Assembly (NCBI GenBank): GCA_015709575.1
Contig: CP054190.1
Coordinates: 186,001 to 250,000 of the forward strand
From: Planctomycetia bacterium
Lineage (GTDB): Bacteria; Planctomycetota; Phycisphaerae; UBA1845; Fen-1342
Direction: 5' to 3'
DNA length: 64,000 bases
Both the position numbers and the translations under genes were made by a program. The notes under the pieces were generated by a model. That model had not been told where the DNA came from. It did not search any database and saw only the letters and a program-made list of their open reading frames with translations. Below, one piece after another: positions 37,805-48,000 of this stretch. The stretch's first letter is position 1, and each line of letters opens with the position of its first letter.

Positions 37805-38185
37805 ATGCCCGTACAGGAATCTGACCGAAAAATCGTGAAGCAGGTATTCGACGCCATGCACGCCGGGCTGGACGGCGAGAACGCCATGGCGTCGCTGTTC
37901 CTGGCGGATGGCGTGCTGGTGGAGCCGTTCAGCGGGCAGGTGCGCGAACATCGCGGCGACGCCGCCATCCGCACCTGGTTTCGCGAGGCAATCAATTCGA
38001 TGCCGCCCGACATGAGTATCAAGCTGGACCGATTGGATCTGGAGGCGGGGCTGGTGCGCGCTGACTGGACCTGCACGTCGCCGGTGCTGCCCAGCCCCAT
38101 CCGCGGGTACGATCTCTACACTCTGCGGGACGGGCGCATCAGCCGGCTGGAGATCGTCGTCACCGAGATGCCGCCCCAGGGCTGA
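37805..38185 (+). CDS. SnoaL/NTF2-like fold protein
   Basis: The 126-residue protein starts at ATG 37805 after GGAG; an in-frame ATG at 37772 is also preceded by GGAG and would add 11 residues. The pattern 'QVFDAMHAGL', 'LFLADGVLVEPFSGQVREHRGDAAIRTWFREAI' and a C-terminal 'YDLYTLRDGRISRLEIVV' fits the NTF2-like cone-shaped fold of SnoaL-type proteins, such as small isomerases, nuclear-transport-factor-like binding proteins and uncharacterised pocket proteins. No signal peptide is present, so it is cytoplasmic. It starts a run of four small genes on the plus strand; the others are exported. Confidence 0.75.
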   Translation: MPVQESDRKIVKQVFDAMHAGLDGENAMASLFLADGVLVEPFSGQVREHRGDAAIRTWFREAINSMPPDMSIKLDRLDLEAGLVRADWTCTSPVLPSPIRGYDLYTLRDGRISRLEIVVTEMPPQG

Positions 38186-38220
38186 CGTGTGTGTTGTTTG
38201 TCTCCATGCTGGAGCCTGTT

Positions 38221-38733
38221 GTGAACCGTGTTTCAAACTGTGTGTTGCTTGCGACGGCGGTGGCGGTTGTGGCGATTTCGGTGGAGTTCGGCGCAGGTCT
38301 GCACGTCTGTGCACAGGACACGGCGTCGCCCGCTCCCGCCCGCCCTTCGTTCGACGATTTGAAGTTCATGGCCGGCGGCTGGCGCGGCCGAGGCCTGGAA
38401 GAGCACTGGAGTGACGCCGAAGGCGGACACATGATCGGCATGAGCCGCATCGAAGGCGGCAAGATGCTCGAATTCATGACGATCGAGGCGGATTCCGCCG
38501 GTGCGCTGACCATGCGCATTCAGCATTTCAAGTTCAAGCTGGAGCGAAAGGGTGAGGTTGTCGCGTTCAACCTCATCCGCTCGGGGAACGGCGAGGCCGT
38601 ATTCGAGATGCCGGAGAATGATTTTCCACGACGGATCACGTACATGGCCTCCGGCAAGGACGGCATGAAGGTGCGGCTTGAGGACGCGACTGGCCGCAAG
38701 AAGCTGGAGTTTGAGCTGTCGCGACTGCCGTAG
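38221..38733 (+). CDS. Secreted DUF6265 domain protein
   Basis: The 170-residue protein uses a GTG at 38221, with GGAG six bases upstream, rather than the GTG at 38191 or ATG at 38206. A signal peptide ends near 'LHVCAQD'. The domain begins 'DDLKFMAGGWRGRGLEEHWSDAEGGHMIGMSR' across ~40-70 and continues 'KMLEFMTIEA', which fits DUF6265, a beta-barrel-like domain of unknown role. It lies downstream of the NTF2-like gene and upstream of two DUF1579 genes, which also form lipocalin-like barrels. A shared function in binding small hydrophobic molecules is possible but unproven. Confidence 0.78.
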   Translation: MNRVSNCVLLATAVAVVAISVEFGAGLHVCAQDTASPAPARPSFDDLKFMAGGWRGRGLEEHWSDAEGGHMIGMSRIEGGKMLEFMTIEADSAGALTMRIQHFKFKLERKGEVVAFNLIRSGNGEAVFEMPENDFPRRITYMASGKDGMKVRLEDATGRKKLEFELSRLP

Positions 38734-38840
38734 CGTCGCGCCGGCTGCCCGGGACCGCTTCTGTGCCCGGGGAGCGCTGGTATTAGCCGGGTCCGACGAT
38801 TGGTCGCCCGCGGCGCCGGAAAAGTCTTTAGTTAGGTTCT

Positions 38841-38869
38841 TGTTTGGACGGTGGGTTGGTGGTATCATC
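38841..38869 (+). promoter_or_regulatory. Candidate promoter for the DUF1579 pair
   Basis: TTGTTT (38841-38846) and TATCAT (38864-38869) are separated by 17 bases in an AT-richer stretch. The -10 matches five of six consensus bases, the -35 three of six. The start codon is 98 bases further on. Confidence 0.4.
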
Positions 38870-38967
38870 GGTGCCCAATCCGGCGGGCGATTCCGCCGGT
38901 GTGGAGCATGCACGGGCCTTGTGCGGGTGTGCCGCATGGGCATGAAGGCATCACGGAGATCGAAGGT

Positions 38968-39594
38968 ATGCGTTCGCGAATGATGGTCGCTTCAATGTTG
39001 GCGTTGGTTGCGGTCGGCGTGGCTGTGTCGCCGGTCTGGTCGCAGGATGAGAAGAAGGGTCCGCCGGAGGGGATGAATGAGAAGGCCATGGCCGAGATCA
39101 TGGCCCGGATGCAGCCCGGTCCGCATCACAAGCATCTCGAGCCGCTGGTCGGCAAGTGGAAGTATGACCTGAAGTGGTGGATGCCCGGCGTGCCGGAGGG
39201 GGAGACCTCGGGCGGCACTTCGGAATTCAAGTGGGCGCTGGACGGCATGCAGCTGATGCAGGACGTTGAAGGCCCCGAGGAATTCGGAAAGCCCTTCCGC
39301 GGCCTGGGCATCTACGGCTACGACAATATCGCCGGGCGCTACCACTCCATGTGGTTCGACAATATGGGCACCGGCTGCTGGGTGCTCTATGGCGAGTGCG
39401 ACAAGGACGGCAAGGTGCTGACCTTCAAGGGCGAAGTCGCGGACGCGATGACCGGCGAGAAGGCTCAGAAAATCCGCAACGTGCTGAAGATCGAAAGCAA
39501 GGATCGCGCGACGTTTGAGAGCTTTGTCGTGATGAAGGACGGCAAGGAACACCGCCAGATGGAAATCATCTATACCCGTCCCGGCGCGAAGTAA
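38968..39594 (+). CDS. Secreted DUF1579 protein, first of a tandem pair
   Basis: The 208-residue protein starts at ATG 38968 after GGAG, with a signal peptide (MRSRMMVASMLALVAVGVAVSPVWSQ, ~26 residues shown in part). The domain reads 'HKHLEPLVGKWKYDLKWWM' and 'FRGLGIYGYDNIAGRYHSMWFDNM', then 'CDKDGKVLTFKGEV' and a final 'RQMEIIYTRP', all typical of DUF1579. The fold is lipocalin-like and the function unknown. The next gene, 84 bases on, encodes a paralog with the same order of motifs, so the pair arose by tandem duplication. Both are probably exported to the periplasm or envelope. Confidence 0.85.
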   Translation: MRSRMMVASMLALVAVGVAVSPVWSQDEKKGPPEGMNEKAMAEIMARMQPGPHHKHLEPLVGKWKYDLKWWMPGVPEGETSGGTSEFKWALDGMQLMQDVEGPEEFGKPFRGLGIYGYDNIAGRYHSMWFDNMGTGCWVLYGECDKDGKVLTFKGEVADAMTGEKAQKIRNVLKIESKDRATFESFVVMKDGKEHRQMEIIYTRPGAK

Positions 39595-39678
39595 CGACCG
39601 AAATCCATCAGGAACAAACGCAGCGCGGTCGATGCCGCGCCGCGGTTCGGCAACCAACCCAGCAAGAGGAGTTCGCAA

Positions 39679-40320
39679 GTGAGCAGACTGACAATGTGGG
39701 GCGCCCTCGCGGGCGTCGCGGCCGCGGCGTGTTGTGCTGTGGCGATTTCGCAGGACGCCGGCAAGAAGCCCGCCGCTGCCAAGGCGGCTGATGACCACTG
39801 CGCGCAGGCCATGGCGATGGGCATCCCGGGCGATCATCACAAGCAGCTTGAGTACATGGTGGGCGAGTGGAACTACACCTGCAAGATGTGGATGGACCCC
39901 GCCGCTCCGCCGAATGAGTCCGCCGGTGTGTGCGTGACCCGCCCGCTGATGGACGGCCGCTTCTTCCAGTCAGATCACAGCGGCAAGTTCAAGATGCCCG
40001 GACCCGACGGCAGCATGATGGACGTGGACTTCAAGGGCATGGCGCTGACCGGCTACGACAACGCCAAGAAGTGCTTCGTCGGCGCGTGGATCGACAACAT
40101 GAGCACCTCGATCATGTCGACCACCGGCACCTACGACGCCTCCTCCAAGACCTACACCTACGTGGGCGAGTGCGAGGAAGTGCCGGGCGTGACGGTCAAG
40201 ATCCGCGAGTTGATCCGCATCATCGACAAGGACAAGCACTCCTTCGAGTTCTTCCGCACGATGGACGGCAAGGAAATCAAGGTGATGGAGCTGACCTACA
40301 CGCGGAAGAAGTCAGCCTAG
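39679..40320 (+). CDS. Secreted DUF1579 protein, second of a tandem pair
   Basis: The 213-residue protein uses a GTG at 39679 with AGGAG upstream. A signal peptide of ~24 residues ends 'CAVAISQD'. It repeats the DUF1579 pattern of its neighbour: 'HHKQLEYMVGEWNYTCKMWM', 'LTGYDNAKKCFVGAWIDNMS' and 'MELTYTRKK' at the C-terminus. Unlike the first copy it has several additional cysteines. After its stop comes a composite palindromic repeat and then convergent miaA. Confidence 0.85.
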   Translation: MSRLTMWGALAGVAAAACCAVAISQDAGKKPAAAKAADDHCAQAMAMGIPGDHHKQLEYMVGEWNYTCKMWMDPAAPPNESAGVCVTRPLMDGRFFQSDHSGKFKMPGPDGSMMDVDFKGMALTGYDNAKKCFVGAWIDNMSTSIMSTTGTYDASSKTYTYVGECEEVPGVTVKIRELIRIIDKDKHSFEFFRTMDGKEIKVMELTYTRKKSA

Positions 40321-40427
40321 CAGGGAAGAGGTCCGCGACGAGCGGCTTCCGCTCCGCGCCGACGGGCTCGCATGCCTTCACGGCTGCGCGCCTGGGCGGA
40401 ATGCCCTCGCAGCGGGGTGGATGGGTG

Positions 40428-40493
40428 TCATGCAACGCCGCTTAGTTCGCGGCGTTGGGTGGCATGCCTTCGCGGTACTCCGCGCAGGCATGC
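40428..40493 (+). repeat. Composite palindromic repeat, copy 2
   Basis: The 66-base unit has AACGCCGC/GCGGCGTT arms (40434-40456) with loop TTAGTTC, then GGGTG, then GCATGCCT-CGCGG/CCGCG-AGGCATGC with one mismatch at the same place as in copy 1. Outside the loop it matches copy 1 (minus strand of 10531-10596) at 53 of 59 positions, with paired stem changes; the loop is inverted. It lies between the convergent DUF1579 and miaA genes. Confidence 0.75.
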
Positions 40494-40519
40494 GCTCGCA
40501 CTGTAATCGCAACGGTTTT

Positions 40520-41527
40520 TCAACCGCCGCGCTGGTCGTCATCGACCGGCGCGGCGGTTGCCATTTCCAGGGCGCGCTGCAGCAGCGCTTCGAAGCCGCC
40601 CGTGCGCTCGGCGCTCACCGGAGCTTCGGCGCGCGCTTCCGCGTCCAGCCAGCGCAGTCCCGCCGTCCGCCGCAGCCAGGTTCGCTGCTGCTTGGCCAGT
40701 CGGCGCGAGTTCACCTTGATCCGTTCGATCGCCGATTCCACGTCGCAGCGACCTTCGAACGCATCGTACAACTCCGCGTACCCCACCGCCTGCCGTGCCT
40801 GTGCGCTGATGCCGCGCGGATCCGACCATAGCCGGCGCGCCTCATCGACCAGCCCGCGCTGCACCATCCGCCGCACGCGATCGTTGATCCGCCGGGCCGC
40901 CGTCTCGCGATCGTGGCGCAGGCCGATCAGCACCCAGCGCCGGTCCGGGCGGCGCTGCGCAGGGCCATCCCACTGCGATTGCAGTTCCGAGATCGGCCGG
41001 CCGGTCAGTCGGTGCACCTCCAGCGCCCGTTCGACGCGTCGCAGGTCGTTCGGGTGCAGCCGCGCCGCCGCGACCGGGTCGACCGCCGCCAGCTCCGCGT
41101 GCAGAGCCGCGGATCCGAGCCGCGTGGCGCGCTCGCGCAGCTCCGCCCGCAGCGCCGTATCGGCCCCCGGCCCCGCGAACAACCCGTCATGCAACGCGCG
41201 GAAATACAGTACCGTGCCCCCGACCGCCACCACCGGGCGACCGGCCGCATGCGCCGCGTCAATTGCGGCGTCCGCCAGCTCGACAAATCGCGCCGCGCTG
41301 AACGATTCCCACGGATCGGCCACGTCGATCAGGTGGTGCACCGGCTGCGCGCGCTGGGCCGCGTCCGGCTTGGCGGTGCCCACGTCCATTCCGCGATAGA
41401 CCTTCATTGAATCGATGCTGAGCACGTCCGCGCCGAGCGCGCTGGCCAGCGCGCGGGCCAGCTCGCCCTTGCCGGCCGCGGTGCAGCCCAGCACGCCGAT
41501 TACTCGGCTTTCTCGGAGTTCACGCAT
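40520..41527 (-). CDS. miaA: tRNA dimethylallyltransferase (MiaA) with an atypical P-loop
   Basis: This 335-residue protein transfers a dimethylallyl group to A37 of UNN-codon tRNAs. The core motif follows the family: 'ADVLSIDSMKVYRGMDVGTAKP', then 'VHHLIDVADPWESFSAARF' and 'VAVGGTVLYFRAL'. The Walker A reads GCTAAGKGE: K20 is present but the usual Ser/Thr after it is Gly (G21), and the family's GPT is GCT. The protein is otherwise complete, so it could be an active lineage variant. ATG 41527 follows GGGACG; ATG 41554 is an alternative. It diverges from addB, 95 bases away. Confidence 0.9.
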   Translation of the reverse strand: MRELRESRVIGVLGCTAAGKGELARALASALGADVLSIDSMKVYRGMDVGTAKPDAAQRAQPVHHLIDVADPWESFSAARFVELADAAIDAAHAAGRPVVAVGGTVLYFRALHDGLFAGPGADTALRAELRERATRLGSAALHAELAAVDPVAAARLHPNDLRRVERALEVHRLTGRPISELQSQWDGPAQRRPDRRWVLIGLRHDRETAARRINDRVRRMVQRGLVDEARRLWSDPRGISAQARQAVGYAELYDAFEGRCDVESAIERIKVNSRRLAKQQRTWLRRTAGLRWLDAEARAEAPVSAERTGGFEALLQRALEMATAAPVDDDQRGG

Positions 41528-41622
41528 CTTTACGTCCCGGCGCCTCCGCAGCATGATACGTCTGCGGGGGCGGGCGCGCGGAGCGCTCGCACGTCGTGGC
41601 GCCGATTCGAGCGGGGATTGTC

Positions 41623-44600
41623 GTGGGCGTGAGGTTTGTGCTTGGCCGCGCGGGGGCGGGCAAAACCCACCATTGCATCGAAGCCGTGTGCGCCGCGCTC
41701 GCGCAGGGCGATGGCCCGCGGCTGGTGCTGCTGGTTCCGGAGCAGGCCAGCCTGCAGACCGAGCGCGCCCTGGCGCGCCGGGCGCCGCGCGGAGCCTACA
41801 CCCGGGCCGAGGTGCTGAGCTTCTCGCGCCTCGCGCGGCGTGTGTTGAGCGCCCGCGGCGAGTCGGAGTTGGTCGACGCGCGCGGCCGCGAGATGGCCCT
41901 GCGCGGGTTGCTGGCGCGCGATGCGTCGCTGCTCCCCAAGGTGCGCGGCGCGGCCCGCGGCGCGGGGTTCATCTCCTCGCTGTCTGGCGCGATCGGCGCC
42001 TTGCTGCTGGACAATGTCGCTCCATCCGAATTGCTCGACGCCGCCTCGGGCGTGGAATCGCCCCCCGTTCGGGAAAAGCTCTCGCAGATCGCGCGCGTCT
42101 TCGCGGCCTATATCGCATGGCTGGGACAGCGCACCGATGTCGCGGCGCGGCTCCACACGGTGCGCGAGCGGCTTGCCGAGAGCGGCTTCCTGTGCGGCGC
42201 GCGGGTGTGGGTGGACGGCTTCGCCGGTTTCACCGGGCAGGAGATCGAGACGCTGGTCGCCATCGGCGTCGAAGCCGACTCGCTGGAAATCACGCTGCTG
42301 GCCGATCCGCACACGTCTGTTCCGCCGCGCATCGAAGCAATCGACCCGCTTCGCCTCTTCGCCCGAACGGAAGAGTCGCTGGCGCGCCTGTGGAGGCGCT
42401 TCGAGCAGGCTGGCGCGACGCCGGCGCCGCCGCTGCGCCTGACGCCCGACGTGGCGCCGCGCTTCCGGGAGAGTGCGGCGTTGCAGCAAATCGAGCGACG
42501 TCTGGCGGATCCGGACGGCGATCAGCGCGGATCCGCGCGCGATGCCGCCGATGTGCCGGCCCGCACGGGCTCGACCGGTGACGGCCTGCGCCTGCTGCGC
42601 TGCGCGACGCACGCCGACGAACTTCGCGCGGCGGCGCGCTGGATCCGGCGGCGCGTCCAGGAAAGCGGCAGAGCGCTGCGTTGGCTGGATTTTGCCGTGA
42701 TCGCGCGGGATCTCGAACCGTTTGCCGGCCGCGTGCGCGAGGTGTTCAGCGAGTTCGACATCCCGGTGTTCGTTGATCGCCGCAGACCGCTGCACGCGCA
42801 CCCGCTCGGCCGGCTGATCAGCGCTGCGTTCGCCGCGGTGACGACGGATGCGGATCCGGCGGCGATGCTGCGGCTGATGCGGACCGGCCTGCTGCCGATG
42901 CGCGAGTCGGAGCGCGAGCGGATCGAATCGGCGGTGCTGGAGCACGAGGTTCGCGGCTGGGCAATGTGGCGAGCGGACGCGTGGACGTTCGCAGGCGAGG
43001 GGCGCGAACATCCATCGGCCGGCGCGCGAAGGACGCTCGTCGGGGGGCTGGAGGGGTTGATCGGCGCGGCGGCGGCGCCGTCGCTCTCCGGCGCCGAGTG
43101 GGCGCGCGTGCTGTACGGCATGTTGCGAAAGCTGCGGGTCGGGCCGCGCGTGGCGGCGTGGATTCGCGAGGCGCAGCGCGAAAAGGCGTGGGAAAGCGCG
43201 GAAACGCACCGATTGGCGTGGGAAGCGGTGATTGCGGCGCTGGAGGACATGCACGGTGTGCTGTCGGATGCACCGCTCGCCGCTGCCGAGGCCGCGCAGG
43301 TCGTGTCCAGCGCGATCGGCGACGCGACCATCGGGCTGGCGCCGCCGACGCTCGACCAGGTGCTGGTCAGCGCCATCGAGCGCAGCCGGCATCCGGAGAT
43401 CCGCCACGCCTGGATCATCAGTTTCAACGACGGCGTGTTTCCACGACGGCCGGCGGATGATCCGCTGCTGTCGCACGAGGAGCGACTGGCCATCTCGGAG
43501 CGCGGCATCGCCGCCCTGTCGCCACGGCGCGACGACGTGTTTGCAGAACGCATGCTGGCCTACATCGCGCTCACGCGGCCCTCGCATAGCGTCACGGTAA
43601 GCTTCGCGCAGCGCGACGCGGACGGAGGCGCGCTGGCGCCGTCGCCGCTGCTGGGGCCGCTGCGCGAGGCGTCGCCGGACACGCCGATCGAGGATGTTGC
43701 CGACGAGGGGCCGATGACGCTGGCGGAATTCGCGCGGGGCTACCTGGCCATGCGTGAATCGGCCGCGCGACGAGCAGGCGGGCCGCCCGACACGCCGGAT
43801 GCACAAGCGGTTGCGCGTAGTGAGGCGCTGCGGCGGCTGCTCGAGCGCGACGCCGCGACGCAGGCCGTGACGGCGCGCATGCTGCGCGGGCTGGACTACC
43901 GGAACGAGGCGCTGCCGCTGCCGGTGCTGGCGGAACGGAGCGCAGCCGGAGAGGTGAGCCGGGCGACGCCGTGGGTCGCCGCGATCTCGCACGTCGAGAC
44001 TTTTTTGCGATGTCCGTTCCGCTTCTACGCGGAGCGCGTGCTGCGGGTGCGCGGACCGGTCTCACCGCGACCGCCCGCGGCCCTGCTGGGCGAGGCGGCG
44101 CACGCCGTGATGAGCCGCGTGACCCGTGCCGCCATGGCCCGCGCCGGGGGAGCGCGCGCCGCCACCGACGGCGAGTGGAGCGACTGGACCTCGGCGGCGC
44201 TGGCGGCGGTGCGCGAGGAGTTGTCGTCGCAGGTTGCGCATCGTCCGCGGATGGTGTTTCTGCTCTCGCGGCTGGATGACCTGATGCCGCCGGTCGTTCG
44301 GGCACACGCGCTGCGCTGGCGACACGGGCTGTTTTCGCCGGCATTGGCGGAGGCTGCCTTCGGGCCGCCGCGCGCGGGGCAGGAGCCGCCGGCCCTGCCG
44401 CCGGTGCGCGTGTCGCTCGATCACGGCACGGCGGCGCTGATCATCGGCCGGATGGATCGCGCCGACGTGGCCAGCACGGATGGTCGCCGATTCTGGATCG
44501 CCTATGACTACAAGCCGCGGGCGCGATCGATCGGGCGGCGGCGCACGGCGCTGGGGGAATGGCTGCAACTGCTGACCTACGGCCTGGCGCTGGCGGGTGC

Positions 44601-45081
44601 GCACGTCGGCGATGAAATCGGTGGCTTGTTAATTGCGCCGCTGGCCCCCGCCCAAGGAACGCCCTTCGGTTCGGACCACGAGCCGATCAGCGCGATGCGC
44701 GCGTTTCGTCCACGAGGCATGATCAGCGCGGCAGCGGCGCCGCTGCTGGAGCCCCAGCTTGGGAACGAGGAGTCGCCGGTCGCCGCGCTGCGCCTGACAA
44801 AGGATGGAGAGTTGACCAAGGCCGGCGACGGCAAGCCCGCCCGGGTACTGGCCGAATGGCTGACGGTCGCCAGCGAGACACTGCGTGTCGCGGCGCTGGG
44901 AGTCGTGCGCGGCGACACGGAGGTAGCGCCGCTGGTGGAGGGGCGGACGCTGGCCTGCCGCTATTGCGAGATGGCTCCGCTGTGCCGCATCGACCGCGCC
45001 TACAACCGCCCCCGCGCCGCCGAGGCGGTGCTTCCGTCGATCGGCGTTTCGGATGAGGGGGGCGACGATGCGGCTGACTGA
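41623..45081 (+). CDS. addB: ATP-dependent helicase/nuclease subunit B (AddB)
   Basis: The 1152-residue protein, with AddA, resects double-strand breaks for RecA loading. GTG 41623 has GGGGA five bases upstream and puts the P-loop 'FVLGRAGAGKTHHC' at the N-terminus (K14); a GTG at 41596 would add nine residues. Other family motifs are 'LLVPEQASLQTERAL' and 'FNDGVFPRRPADDPLL'. The C-terminal nuclease has 'YDYKPRARS' (D962, K964) and 'WLQLLTYGLAL'. Cysteines 797, 1112, 1115 and 1121 form the expected iron-sulfur site, with the same C-x2-C-x5-C spacing as B. subtilis AddB. The stop overlaps addA by 14 bases. Confidence 0.93.
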   Translation: MGVRFVLGRAGAGKTHHCIEAVCAALAQGDGPRLVLLVPEQASLQTERALARRAPRGAYTRAEVLSFSRLARRVLSARGESELVDARGREMALRGLLARDASLLPKVRGAARGAGFISSLSGAIGALLLDNVAPSELLDAASGVESPPVREKLSQIARVFAAYIAWLGQRTDVAARLHTVRERLAESGFLCGARVWVDGFAGFTGQEIETLVAIGVEADSLEITLLADPHTSVPPRIEAIDPLRLFARTEESLARLWRRFEQAGATPAPPLRLTPDVAPRFRESAALQQIERRLADPDGDQRGSARDAADVPARTGSTGDGLRLLRCATHADELRAAARWIRRRVQESGRALRWLDFAVIARDLEPFAGRVREVFSEFDIPVFVDRRRPLHAHPLGRLISAAFAAVTTDADPAAMLRLMRTGLLPMRESERERIESAVLEHEVRGWAMWRADAWTFAGEGREHPSAGARRTLVGGLEGLIGAAAAPSLSGAEWARVLYGMLRKLRVGPRVAAWIREAQREKAWESAETHRLAWEAVIAALEDMHGVLSDAPLAAAEAAQVVSSAIGDATIGLAPPTLDQVLVSAIERSRHPEIRHAWIISFNDGVFPRRPADDPLLSHEERLAISERGIAALSPRRDDVFAERMLAYIALTRPSHSVTVSFAQRDADGGALAPSPLLGPLREASPDTPIEDVADEGPMTLAEFARGYLAMRESAARRAGGPPDTPDAQAVARSEALRRLLERDAATQAVTARMLRGLDYRNEALPLPVLAERSAAGEVSRATPWVAAISHVETFLRCPFRFYAERVLRVRGPVSPRPPAALLGEAAHAVMSRVTRAAMARAGGARAATDGEWSDWTSAALAAVREELSSQVAHRPRMVFLLSRLDDLMPPVVRAHALRWRHGLFSPALAEAAFGPPRAGQEPPALPPVRVSLDHGTAALIIGRMDRADVASTDGRRFWIAYDYKPRARSIGRRRTALGEWLQLLTYGLALAGAHVGDEIGGLLIAPLAPAQGTPFGSDHEPISAMRAFRPRGMISAAAAPLLEPQLGNEESPVAALRLTKDGELTKAGDGKPARVLAEWLTVASETLRVAALGVVRGDTEVAPLVEGRTLACRYCEMAPLCRIDRAYNRPRAAEAVLPSIGVSDEGGDDAAD

Positions 45082-48000
45082 AACCCAGGCGCTGGCGGTC
45101 GCACATCGTGGGGGCAACCTGCTGATTTCCGCGTCGGCGGGCTCCGGCAAGACCGAGGTGCTGGCGCGGCGGGTGGTGGACCTGCTGGCCGATGCCGCGA
45201 AGCCCTGTCCGATCGACGCCATCGCCGTCGTCACCTTCACCCGCGCCGCGGCCGCCGAGCTGCGCGAGCGCGTCGCGCGGATGCTGCGCCAGCGCGCGGC
45301 TGACGAGCGGGACGCCCACCTCCGCCGTCACCTGCATACCGCTGAAGCGATGATTGACGTCGCCCAGATCGGGACGATTGATTCATGGTGTGGACGGATC
45401 GTGCGGGAGCACTTCGCCGAAGCAGGGGTAGACCCCGCCTATCGCGTGCTTGGAGAGCAGGAGGCGGTGCTGCTGCGCGCTCAGACGCTCGATGCGCTCT
45501 TCGAGTGGGTGTTTACTTCTGATGAGGGTGTGGCTGCGGCGGCGCGGGAATGGCTGCGCGCGCTGCCGCAGGCGACGGATGAGCCGCTGCGGGCGCTGGT
45601 GCTGCAACTGTCCCGGTTGCGGGAGCAGTTGCTCGATCCGGCGGCGAGCCTCGCGCGGCGGCGCAGGGAGTTCGCCGATGACGACGCCGTACGGCGGGCG
45701 GAGGCGATCCTCCGCGCCGGATTGCTGGATGAGATCGAGTTTCAATGGCAGCAGCTCGCTGAGCTGCTCGCTGATGCGCCGCCGATCGGCGTCAAGCTGT
45801 CCGCCTATTGCGCGGCGCTGGAGGAATGGCGGGAGGGGCTTCGGGCGAATCGGCCGCTGGCGGCGTTGCTGGACCGGATGGAGGCGTGGAAGGCGCCGCG
45901 CGCGCGGAGAAATCAGCCGGAGGATCCGCGCGCGGAGCTGGTGATCGAGCGGTGGTGGAAGTCGCGCCTGAAGCGGCGCTGGACGGGCGAGCCGGCCCGG
46001 CAGGCGCTGGCGTGCGCTGCTGTCGCCGCCCGCCGGGCGGTCACGCTGATCGATCTCGAGGCGGAGTACGAGCGCCGCTTGCGCGCGGCGCGGCAGCGGC
46101 TAGGCGCGCTGGAATTCGGTGACGTGCTCCGGCAGGCGCTGGACCTTCTGGGCGAGCCGCAGCCGGATGGAAGTCGGCGGCCGACGGAGGTCGCCCGCCG
46201 GCTGCAGCGCCGCTTTCATCACATCCTGATTGACGAATACCAGGACACCAGCCCGGTGCAGGTGGAGGTGCTGCGGCTGCTCTCGCGCGACGCCGCCGGT
46301 GAGACGAATCGCTTCATGGTCGGGGACGTCAAGCAGAGCATCTACGGCTTTCGCAAGGCCGAGCCGGCGCTCTTCACGGCGCAGATGATTGAGCTGGATG
46401 CGGGCCGCGCCGAAGGGCGGGCGCTGTTTCTGACGGATAATTTCCGCAGCCGGGCCGAACTGCTGAACCCGCTCAACGCGCTGTTCGCGTCGCTCTTTGA
46501 TCGCATCCTGGGCGGAACCGACTACCAGCCGCGCGAGCGGCTGATCGCGCGGCGGGCCGATCCGCCGCGCGCCGCCGAATCCGGGACGGCGGTGCCGGAC
46601 GACACGCTGCTGCAGGTGGTGCTGCTGGACCCGGAGGATTCCCGCCACGCGCCGGACGATGCCGACGAGACCGACGAGACGGTTGACGCGACCGACGAGT
46701 CGGACGATACGGCGGTCGGAGACGAGCCGCCCGAGGAGTTGGAGCGCGCCGAGCGCGAGGCGATCTTCGCAGCCCATGAGATCCGGCGCCTCCTGGACGG
46801 TGGCGCGACCGTTCCGATCGGGGCCGGCGAGCGCCCTGCGCAACTGTCGGACTTCGCGATCCTGCTGCGTTCCGCCCGCCAGAACGCCGGCCGAATCACC
46901 GCGACGCTGCGGCGCCACGGCGTCATGGCCGTCTCGGGCGGGCAGGAGGCGCTGCTCGACACCGTCGAGGGCCGCGACGTTCGCGCGCTGCTGGCGCTGC
47001 TCTGCAACCGGCGACAGGACCTGGCGCTCGCGGCGTGGCTGCGCAGCCCGTTCGTCGGTCTGCGCGAGCCGCAGTTGGCCGAGCTGCGGGCGGTCGCCCC
47101 ACGCGGGCCGTTTCACCGGGCAGTGCTGCGCTACGCGCGCCGGGCACCGGAGGGGGAACTGCGCGTCGCGCTTCGCCGCGCGTTTGAGCGGCTGGAGGAC
47201 TGGCGCCGCGCGTCGCGCGAGCTGGAGCTGCCCGACCTGCTTCGCCGCATGCTCCGTGACAGCGGCTATGACCTGTTCGTCCGCGGACTGCGCGGCGGCG
47301 CGCACCGCGCCGCGACGCTCGACGCGCTGATCGAGCTGGCCGATCGCTTCGCCGCCGCCGGGCAGCGCGGTCCGGCCGAGTTTTCCGAATACCTGGAGTC
47401 GCTCGCCGCGATCGACAGTGAGCCGTCTGTGGGCGTCGCCCCGCAGGCCGATGCCGTGCGCGTCATGACCATTCATGCCAGCAAGGGCCTGGAGTTTCCG
47501 TTCACGTTTCTGTTGTGCAGCGGGGCGCGGTTCAACCGCGTCGTGCAGCGGCAGAGCCTGTTTTTTGATGATGCGGCCGGGCTGGGGCTGCGGACCCACG
47601 ACCGCGCCGTTGGTGGGCCGATCAGCACGGCCGAGCACCTGCGCCAGAGTGCGGCGGCGTGGGAGCGGCATTTATCCGAGGAATTGCGCCTGCTGTACGT
47701 GGCCGCGACGCGCGCCCGTGAGCGGCTGTGGATCGTCGGGCACGCGGATCGCGACGCGGCGGCCGAGCAGCGCGAGGCATTTCGCGGCAAGCCGATCCCG
47801 CGGATCACGCGCCTGGCGGCGAACTCGCTGCTGGATTGGGTGCTGCTGGGGGTAGGTTCCGCCGAGCTGGATCGGCCGCGCGACGGAAACGGTGCGGCAG
47901 TTTGCGTGCGGGAGTGGGTGCCGGCGTTATCGGCGAGGAACGCCGGTGGCGCCGGACTGGTCGAGGGCGCGGCAGAGAGAGGCGGAAGCGACGGCCACGG

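Noticed and set aside
41530..43992. 820-residue minus-strand reading frame opposite addB
   Set aside because: It is antisense to AddB and of shadow-like composition; miaA, which starts just to its left, has clear family motifs.
46100..47671. Minus-strand reading frame opposite addA
   Set aside because: It is antisense to strong helicase motifs and has no homology-like features.
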